DNA of 9,621 nucleotides from the NCBI GenBank assembly GCA_025457805.1, contig JALOTR010000057.1, positions 1-9,621 of the forward strand. Direction: 5' to 3'. Source of the stretch: Akkermansiaceae bacterium (GTDB taxonomy: Bacteria; Verrucomicrobiota; Verrucomicrobiia; Verrucomicrobiales; Akkermansiaceae). Both the position numbers and the translations under genes were made by a program. Shown here piece after piece: positions 1-7,200 of this stretch (positions are counted from its first letter, which is position 1; the number at the start of each line of letters is the position of its first letter). The notes under the pieces were generated by a model. It had not been told where the DNA came from. It saw only the letters and a list, made by a program, of their open reading frames with translations, and made no database searches.

Positions 1-3000
1 TGCCGACCGATTTCCCACGCCCGGCAATCAAGTCATGGAAAGGTGAAATCATTTCCACGCTCCTGCCGAAGGAACTCACCGATCAACTCCAGGCGATTGC
101 TGCGAAACAGGGTTCCACCTTGTTTCATCTCCAACTCGCGGCCTACATGATCCTGCTGCACCGCTACACCGGCAGCTTCGATGTCGCCGTGGGCACGCCC
201 GTCACCGGCCGCACACGGGGTGAATTGGAATCGCTCATTGGAGTTTTCATCAACTCGCTCATCCTGCGTTGTGATCTCACAGGAAATCCTGGCTTCAGCT
301 CCTTTCTCGGCAAAGTCCGCGATACCGCGCTGGAAGCTTTGGAGAACCAGGAACTGCCCTTCGAGTGCCTCGTGCGCGAACTCCGCCCTGAACGCGATCA
401 AAGCCGCAATCCGCTGTTTCAAGTCAACTTCAACCACCACCGCTCCTTCGCCCAGGCAGGTTCCTTCGGCGGGGTTACGCTCACGCCTATCCCCTCGCGT
501 TCGCCGGGAACCATCTTCGATCTCCACTTCTTCATGGTCGAGCGCAAGGAAGGCTGGCGTGCGTCCTGCGATTACAGCACCGACCTTTTCACCCGCACTT
601 CCGCCGAGCGGATGCTGGGGCATTACAAGCGTCTGTTAGAAAACATCGCCGCCCATCCGGAGAAGCCGATTGCCGAGCTTGAAATCCTCACCGATGCCGA
701 GAAGAAGCAAATCGCGGATTGCTCCATCCACAACATCCCCTATCCAAGGGAAGCCACCATCGGATCTCTGTTCTTGGAAACGGCGGATCGTTTTGCCAAG
801 CGAACCGCATTCGAAAGCGGCGACCAGCAATTCACCTATCTACAACTCCGCAACGACGCCTCGGCACTTGCAGCGCGCCTGATTGAGTCCGGCGTGAAAC
901 CTGGCGACTGCGTGGCCATTTCCTCGCATCCAGGCCCTGAGATGATTCTCGGAGTCGTCGCCATCGTGCTTGCGGGTGGATGCTGTGTGCCGATGGACCC
1001 CGCTTATCCGGCGGACCGCTTCGCCATGTTGTTAGATGAATGCGGTGCCCGGCATGCTCTCGCAGGCGATGGCTGCGCCGCAGCCTATCCTTCAGCGTGG
1101 AAGGGCCGGATTCATGCCATTCCCGCCATGGGTGAGGCCACCGCAAGCACCGCACTGCCGGCGGTTTCCGTGACGGCGGACACAGCAGCGCAATTGCTCT
1201 TCACGTCCGGCTCCACCGGCCGCCCGAAAGGAGTCCTGCTGCCCCACCGCGGAACGGTGCGGCTGGTTCGAAACAATGATTTCATCCCGATCACCAGTGA
1301 GGATGTATTCGTCCAGACGGCGCCGCTCGCCTTCGATGCCTCCCTGCTTGAAATCTGGGGCACGCTGCTCAACGGCGGTCGTCTTGTTCTGCTTCCGAAA
1401 GGCCCCGGGCTCGGCGAAATCGCCCATGCGGTGAAACATCGTGGCGTCACCACCCTCTGGCTGACCTCCGGGTTGTTCCAGTTGATGATCGACGAGCATG
1501 CCGACGCACTCAAGGGCATCCGCTATCTGGTCACCGGGGGTGAAGTGATCTCGACATCGCATGTCAAAAGGACGCTCGATTCATTGCCGGGCACCCAACT
1601 GGTGCATGCCTACGGCCCCACCGAAAACACCACATTCACCACCTGCCACTCGGTCCAGCGGACGGATCTAGAAAGGACCACTATTCCGATCGGCAAGCCG
1701 GTGGCGAACACCAGCGTGCACTTGTTGGATGAGCAATTGCGCAGCGTGCCCATCGGCATTCCCGGCGAGCTCTTCACGGGTGGCGACGGCCTCGCGATCG
1801 GCTATCTCAATGCACCGGAACTCACTGCGGAGAAATTCATCGAGCATCCCTCCTTGGGCAGGCTTTACCGGACCGGCGACATGTGCCGCCGCGCTGCCGA
1901 TGGAAACATCGAGTTCATCGGCCGGCGCGACCATCAGGTCAAAGTCCGCGGCTTCCGCATCGAGCTTGGTGAAATCGAAGCCATCCTCTCCGACCACCCG
2001 CAAGTCCGCCAATGCAAGGCCGCCGTCCGCGGTGACAGCACCCAGACGAAGCGCATCTTTGCATGGGTCGTTCCGGTGGATCAGGCCAAGCTCGGCAGCG
2101 CCGAACTCATCACTTATCTATCCGAACGTTTGCCTGGATTCATGCAACCGGACGGCATTGCGGTGATCGATTCATTTCCGCTCAACGCGAATGGCAAGAT
2201 CCACGTCGCCGCCCTCGCCGATCCTGGCAGCCGCATGGAGGCATCTAACGAAAAGGCTTATGAAGCTCCGGCAGGCCGGGTCGAAGAACGTCTGGCGGAA
2301 ATCTGGCAGGAATTGTTAGGACGACCGCAGGTCAGCCGTCATGATGATTTCTTCGCCCTTGGCGGCCATTCGCTCATGGCGTTGCGGATGTTTTCCCGCA
2401 TCAACCGCGAGTTCGACAAGTCGCTGCCACTCGCCACCTTGTTGCAGAATCCCACCATCGCCAGGCTTGCCACGCAATTGGTGGAACCGGTGGTGATTGA
2501 GGAAAAACCCATCGCCAAGCCACTGCCGGCATCGGCCCCGAGCCCGACGAGAACCGGCAAGGGAAACATCGTCACCCTTGCCGAGGGCGGAAACCAACAT
2601 CCTCTTTTCTGCATTCATGGCGGCGATGGAGGAGTGCTTTTCTATCGCGGGCTGGCCGCCCTCATGCCCAAAGACCTGCCCTTCCATGCGATCGAATCGC
2701 TGGAACTCGGCAACAGCGGAAAAATCGAAGCATGCAGCATCGAGGACACGGCTGCGGCCTATGTCGCGAACCTGCTGAAAGTCCAATCCTCCGGCCCGTT
2801 CCGCCTCGCCGGCTACTCGTTCGGCGGGGTCGTCGCCCATGAAATGGCCTGCCAACTCACGAAATTGGGTCACAAGGTGGAGTTTCTCGGCCTGTTCGAC
2901 ACCCACAATCCCGCCGCACCCGCCCGGGCCTACAGCATGGGCGAGCGCCTCCGGGTATTCTGGCAACAAAGTGCGGGAGAACCATTTTTCACCCGCATCG

Positions 3001-3377
3001 GCCAACTTCGCGCCCGGATCGGCGAGGGCATCCGCACCAACCGGCGGGTGAAGGCCGAGCTTGCCGCCGCCGCTGCGGGTCCGGCCGATGCTTACAGCGA
3101 TCTTCGCCGCGTCCAGGTCCGTGAGGAAAACTGGCGCGCCATGCAGGCTTACCGGCCCGCTCCCTTCCCGGGACGCATCACTTTGTTCAAAACCAGCCAT
3201 GTGAATGACAAGGTTGAACGCCCCGCCGACTACGGTTGGGCAGAACTTGCAAGTTCCGGGCTCGACATCGTCTCGGTTTCGGGCCATCATCTCGCGCTCT
3301 TCGCATCAGAACACATCGGAACCCTCGCCGAAGCGCTCACCCGCTCCCTCAAGCGTTCCGCCGCCACTACCACTTAA
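1..3377 (+). CDS. NRPS, termination module C(partial)-A-PCP-TE; 5' end outside window
   Basis: Adds one amino acid to a carrier-bound chain and releases the product. The frame is open from the window edge (first full codon at nt 3; 1124 residues visible, numbered from there) and begins inside a condensation domain at PTDFPRP. That domain continues with IGVFINSLILR (79-89), ENQELPFE (114-121) and RDQSRNPLFQV (131-141); its HHxxxDG lies upstream. The adenylation domain (about 250-745) has TSGSTGRPKG, AYGPTEN, YRTGD, GRRDHQVKVRGFRIELGEIE and catalytic Lys732. Its pocket residues read D-A-L-W-V-G-A-T-F-K, closest to valine codes as I remember them. The carrier has GGHSL with Ser790. After a Pro-rich linker comes a type I thioesterase with GYSFGG (Ser939), Asp966 and GHH (His1096). 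A TTG at nt 120 is internal, not the start. The gene may hold further modules upstream. Family certain; substrate tentative. Confidence 0.96.
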   Translation, partial: PTDFPRPAIKSWKGEIISTLLPKELTDQLQAIAAKQGSTLFHLQLAAYMILLHRYTGSFDVAVGTPVTGRTRGELESLIGVFINSLILRCDLTGNPGFSSFLGKVRDTALEALENQELPFECLVRELRPERDQSRNPLFQVNFNHHRSFAQAGSFGGVTLTPIPSRSPGTIFDLHFFMVERKEGWRASCDYSTDLFTRTSAERMLGHYKRLLENIAAHPEKPIAELEILTDAEKKQIADCSIHNIPYPREATIGSLFLETADRFAKRTAFESGDQQFTYLQLRNDASALAARLIESGVKPGDCVAISSHPGPEMILGVVAIVLAGGCCVPMDPAYPADRFAMLLDECGARHALAGDGCAAAYPSAWKGRIHAIPAMGEATASTALPAVSVTADTAAQLLFTSGSTGRPKGVLLPHRGTVRLVRNNDFIPITSEDVFVQTAPLAFDASLLEIWGTLLNGGRLVLLPKGPGLGEIAHAVKHRGVTTLWLTSGLFQLMIDEHADALKGIRYLVTGGEVISTSHVKRTLDSLPGTQLVHAYGPTENTTFTTCHSVQRTDLERTTIPIGKPVANTSVHLLDEQLRSVPIGIPGELFTGGDGLAIGYLNAPELTAEKFIEHPSLGRLYRTGDMCRRAADGNIEFIGRRDHQVKVRGFRIELGEIEAILSDHPQVRQCKAAVRGDSTQTKRIFAWVVPVDQAKLGSAELITYLSERLPGFMQPDGIAVIDSFPLNANGKIHVAALADPGSRMEASNEKAYEAPAGRVEERLAEIWQELLGRPQVSRHDDFFALGGHSLMALRMFSRINREFDKSLPLATLLQNPTIARLATQLVEPVVIEEKPIAKPLPASAPSPTRTGKGNIVTLAEGGNQHPLFCIHGGDGGVLFYRGLAALMPKDLPFHAIESLELGNSGKIEACSIEDTAAAYVANLLKVQSSGPFRLAGYSFGGVVAHEMACQLTKLGHKVEFLGLFDTHNPAAPARAYSMGERLRVFWQQSAGEPFFTRIGQLRARIGEGIRTNRRVKAELAAAAAGPADAYSDLRRVQVREENWRAMQAYRPAPFPGRITLFKTSHVNDKVERPADYGWAELASSGLDIVSVSGHHLALFASEHIGTLAEALTRSLKRSAATTT
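3..23 (+). repeat. Paralogous segment in condensation domain, copy 1
   Basis: This stretch matches nt 6803-6823 at 20 of 21 bases; both encode PTDFPRP of a condensation domain. Part of the match is motif conservation, but the near-identical codon choice also fits the two domains having arisen by duplication or gene conversion within this operon. Confidence 0.5.
1935..1982 (+). repeat. Paralogous adenylation-domain A8 segment, copy 1
   Basis: These 48 bases encode QVKVRGFRIELGEIEA and match nt 8732-8779 at about 41 of 48 positions by eye. Strong protein conservation explains much of this; the final 14 bases are identical in both copies. Confidence 0.5.
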
Positions 3378-3378
3378 T

Positions 3379-3406
3379 CCCCCCCAAAAAAATGCACCGC
3401 CCCCCC
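3379..3406 (+). other. Homopolymer-rich gene junction
   Basis: The 14-base gap between the thioesterase stop and the next ATG is almost only a run of seven C (3379-3385) followed by a run of seven A (3386-3392) whose last A is the A of the start codon. A second run of seven C (3400-3406) lies within codons 3-5 of the downstream gene. There is no Shine-Dalgarno sequence, so initiation presumably relies on the A-rich leader or on coupling to the upstream stop. Such tracts are prone to slippage and to sequencing error; a one-base change in the second C run would destroy the signal peptide frame. Confidence 0.75.
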
Positions 3407-4276
3407 TCCGGATGCTTGTTGTTACTTGCCTTGATGTCGCCGCTTTCGGCTGTGGCTCAGACACTTCTGCCCTTGGATTTCAGCCAAAGCGTGCAGGGTA
3501 CCAACGATATTTACCCGAACAATTCGACGCTGGGTCCTGAGTTTTACAATGGCTCCACCTACGATTTCCTCAACGTCACCCTCATGAACGGGCAGAGCAT
3601 CGACGCTCGTGTCTCTGTGATTGGGACTCAGGGAAACTACAACTTCGTCGGCTGGATTCCCGATTACAACAGCAGCGCCGGCCAACCGGATGGCGACCTC
3701 GGCGTTTATTACCGCCACAACGGCTGGTTTGACCCGGAAGACCCGCAAAACCCGGGTGCAGAGCGCTTTTCGAGCGGCGGCATTGCCTACACGATCTCGT
3801 TTTTCGAGGGTGGCGGCAGTTTCACCAATGCTGCGGTTCTGTCCGAGGTCGGATTCCTGATTTATGACTTCGATGGCGAGCCCTTCCAATCCGAGCACAT
3901 CCGCACCTATCAGTCGGATGGTTTCGCAGGTTATCAGATTTACAATGGCAGCGGCATTTCCGTAAACGACGACAACGGGCTCTATACATTCACGGCACCG
4001 TCCGTGAATCTTTCGGAAACCGGGCCCCAAGGAAGCTTCATTGCCTATTATCAGAATACCTCCACCATCCGCTTCGACATGTTTTCCACCACCAGCACCA
4101 ACAATCCCGCTGGCAACAACGGTATTTTCGCTGGCTTTGATGGCGACATGAGCCTCGTCGGCCCCGGGACTCCGGGTTACGGTGCCTTCGTTCCCGTGCC
4201 CGAGCCCACCACGCCGCTGCTCGCGGCAGTGGCGGTGTCGATCAGTCTCCTGCGTCGCGCGCGAGAGAAGGCGTGA
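3392..4276 (+). CDS. PEP-CTERM sorting-domain surface protein
   Basis: A 294-residue secreted protein. It starts with a Sec-type signal peptide (hydrophobic GCLLLLALMSPLSAVA, likely cleaved after Ala22 in AVA-Q). It ends with a PEP-CTERM signal: VPEP at 269-272, a hydrophobic stretch at about 274-287, then RRAREK. In this family the tail is recognised by an exosortase in the inner membrane, which cuts near VPEP; such proteins usually go to the outer surface or an exopolysaccharide matrix. The body (about 25-255) is rich in Asn, Gly, Ser, Thr and aromatic residues with alternating beta-like patterns, including IYDFDGE (157-163); I recognise no enzymatic domain. The start at 3392 is chosen because the signal peptide follows at once; the frame is open back to 3236, but that extension overlaps the thioesterase. 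It sits between two NRPS genes (gaps 14 and 18 bases), unusual for this family. Exosortase is not in the window. Confidence 0.92.
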   Translation: MHRPPSGCLLLLALMSPLSAVAQTLLPLDFSQSVQGTNDIYPNNSTLGPEFYNGSTYDFLNVTLMNGQSIDARVSVIGTQGNYNFVGWIPDYNSSAGQPDGDLGVYYRHNGWFDPEDPQNPGAERFSSGGIAYTISFFEGGGSFTNAAVLSEVGFLIYDFDGEPFQSEHIRTYQSDGFAGYQIYNGSGISVNDDNGLYTFTAPSVNLSETGPQGSFIAYYQNTSTIRFDMFSTTSTNNPAGNNGIFAGFDGDMSLVGPGTPGYGAFVPVPEPTTPLLAAVAVSISLLRRAREKA

Positions 4277-4294
4277 CCGCGATTTCCCAGATTC

Positions 4295-7200
4295 ATGCCG
4301 CCCTCAACCCATGCCGCTGGTAGCCTGAATCAAAGGACGCACCAAGCTCTCCACGCCCTCTTGGATGAAAGGGCAGCCAATTCCCCCACTGCCCTCGGAT
4401 ACCGCTTTCTCACCGATGGTGAATCCGCCGAGGAGCTTCTGACCTATGGTGAAATGGCCGCCCGCGCCCGGGCCATGGCCGCGCTTCTCGTCAGATGGGG
4501 AGCCACCGGTCAGCCTGTCCTGCTGATCCACTCGCCGGGTCTGGATTTCATCATCGGGCTCTTCGCCTGCTGGCACGCGGGGGCCATCGCCGTGCCTGCC
4601 TATCCTCCCCGTGGCAGCCGTCACCGGCTTCGTCTGCAATCGGTGATCCAGGACAGCGGCGCAAAACTCGCCCTTGCCGATCCAGGCACGCCCGAGGTTT
4701 CCGGCATCCGGATGATTTTCCCGGACGAGGCCGTCGCAGGGGACGATCCGCCGCTGCTGCCAGCCATCGATCCCGCCTTGCCCTGCCTCCTGCAATACAC
4801 CTCCGGTTCCACCGCCGCGCCAAAAGGGGTCATGCTGCACCACCGGAATTTCCGCAGCCACTATGCCTCGTTGGGGATGTTTTCCGAGTTTGGCTGGAAA
4901 TCCCTGCTGAGCTGGCTGCCGCCCTATCACGACATGGGACTGGTTCTCAAAGTCCTGTTTGCCTTCGAGGCAGGCTCTCCGCTCACCTTCTTTTCGCCTG
5001 ACCATTTCGTCCAGAAACCTGCCCGCTGGCTGCGGGCGATCAGCCGCTACCAAGCGGAAGTCAGCGGCGGTCCCAACTTCGCGCTTGAGGCCTGCGTGCG
5101 GTCGATCCGCGATGAGGAAATCGCCGGGATCGACCTCTCCTGCTGGAAAGCCCTGCCTTGCGGCGCGGAACGGATCCGCAAGCAGACGCTCGATCAATTT
5201 GCGGAGCGCTTCGCACCTTATGGTTTTGATCGGGATGCCTTTCTCCCCGGCTACGGCCTCGCGGAAACCACCCTTATCGTCACTGCCAGCAGACGTGGTT
5301 CCAGCCACATTTCCCATCATCCCACCGCAGGAGCGCTCGTTTCGAACGGTCCTCCCTTGCCCGGCGTGCGCTTGAGAATTGTGGATCCAGTTTCCGGAAA
5401 CCCACTGGAATCCAAGCAAACCGGGGAAATCCTGATCTCCGGAGCGGTTGTTTCGAGTGGCTATTGGAAACGATCGCTTGAAACTTCACAGTCATTTTCC
5501 GAGGAGGACGAACTCCGCACCGGCGATTTGGGATATCTGGAGAATGGAGAGCTTTACGTCACTGGCCGGATCAAGGATCTGATCATCGTGGACGGTGTGA
5601 ATCATTACCCGGACGACATCGAATCCGCCGCCCTGGCCGCCTCGGATGAAGTGGTGGCCGGAGCTGCCTTTGCCGCCGAAATGGACGGTGTGGAATGCGT
5701 GGCGCTGGCATTGGAAACGGGCACCATTCCGGAAGCCGGGCGGGCCCTGATTTGCGCGAAAGTCCGTGAGAAGATTGCAGAACTGCTGGAGATCCAGGTT
5801 GGCAGGATCGTGCTGGTCCGCAAAGGCCTCCTGCCCCGCACCACAAGTGGCAAGATCCAGCGGGCCGCGACCCGGACGGCACTGGAAGAAGGCATTTTGC
5901 GGGTGCTCCACGACGAACCCACACCCCAAGCGAGGGGGCTCACCCTCGATGTTTTGCTTGCCGCAGTTTCTGAAATCACCGGCCGGCCGGCCGCCTCCTC
6001 CGACGATGTGATCGCCCTCGGCATGGGCTCGCTTGACGCCACAAGGCTCGCGGCCCTGCTCCGCTCACGCGCCGGAATCGATGTCTCGGTGGGAGAACTT
6101 TTTGCGGCGGAATCATTCCTCTCCCTCGCGGCCGGGCTCGCCCATCGCGGAGCCTCGCTGGCCTCCCGCCCCGGCACGGTTCGGATGGCTGTTGATAACA
6201 CCGCTTCACCCACCGTTCTCACCCATGCCCAGGAGCGCATGTGGTTTCTGCATCAATTCGATCCCGAAAGCGCCGCTTACCATGTTTTCGGTGCTTTGGA
6301 ACTCACCGGGCCGATCTGTCGGGAGCGGCTTCAATCCAGTTTTTCAAGCGTCGTGCTCCGGCATGGGATTCTCCGCAGCCGCCACGGTTTCGAGGATGGA
6401 CGCCCCAAGGTATGGATCGAGCCATCCGCCCATCCGCAGTTGGAATTTCATGAAGCCTCGGGCGAGGAGAACCTGAGGACCCTGCTGGCGGACTTTGCGC
6501 GCCGCCCGTTCCACCTCGCCACCAACATTCCGATCCGGGCCTTGCTTGTCCGTTTGCTGGATGGGCGGCATTTCCTCGCCGTATGCGCCCACCACATCGC
6601 AGCGGACGGTTGGTCCCTCAGACTGCTGGCCAAGGAACTTGCGGATCACTACGCCGGGCATGCCCTTGGTGACGCGCAATCCCTATCCGCCTATCAGGAC
6701 TACGCCGCCGCCCACCGGGCATGGATCGATGGCGGAGCGGTGGATGCACAGATTGATTACTGGAAAAACCGCCTCGCCGGTCATCCCGGCATCCTGCATC
6801 TCCCGACGGATTTCCCACGCCCGCACAAACCTTCGTCGGATGGCGGATATGTGGTTCGCATCCTGCCACCGGAGTTATGCATTTCCATTTCGGATCTCGC
6901 AAAAGCCCACCGCGCCACTCCGTTCATGGTGCAGTTGGCCGCCTTCATGATCCTGCTCCGCCAACATGGCGCGGAAGCGGACGCCGTCATCGCCATTCCC
7001 GTGGCGAACCGCAACCATGCGGAAGCCGCCGATCTTGTGGGAACCTTGGTCAACACACTGCCATTCCGCATCCAACTTCAGGAAGATGATACATTTGCCA
7101 GCCTGCTGGAACGGGTGCGCAGCGCGTCGTTCGAGATGCAGGACCACCAGGATGCCCCCTTCGAGAAAATCATCGAAGCCGTGCGCCCGGACCGCAGCAG

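Noticed and set aside
120..122. TTG at 120 as the start of the first NRPS gene
   Set aside because: The frame stays open to the window edge, and the residues before it (PTDFPRP and onward) continue the condensation domain, so the gene begins upstream.
2316..3290. 324-codon reading frame on the - strand
   Set aside because: It lies wholly opposite the PCP-TE coding region, and its composition is that of a GC-rich antisense shadow with no recognisable domain.
3236..3391. Earlier start giving a 346-residue form of the PEP-CTERM protein
   Set aside because: It overlaps the thioesterase C-terminus and would bury the signal peptide; the start at 3392 puts the signal peptide at the N-terminus.
3399..3460. 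Lipoprotein signal (Cys8) in the PEP-CTERM protein
   Set aside because: Cys8 comes before the hydrophobic core, not after it as in a lipobox; AVA-Q fits signal peptidase I better.
3518..4060. Several Asn-X-Ser/Thr triplets in the PEP-CTERM protein
   Set aside because: The protein is rich in Asn, Ser and Thr, so the number is near what composition would give; no evidence of N-glycosylation.
4277..4294. Possible promoter or terminator between the PEP-CTERM and FAAL genes
   Set aside because: Only 18 bases, with no hairpin, T-run or -35/-10 pair; read as a plain intra-operon gap.
4304..5419. 371-codon reading frame on the - strand
   Set aside because: It is antisense to the conserved FAAL domain and shows no motif; a shadow of third-position GC bias.
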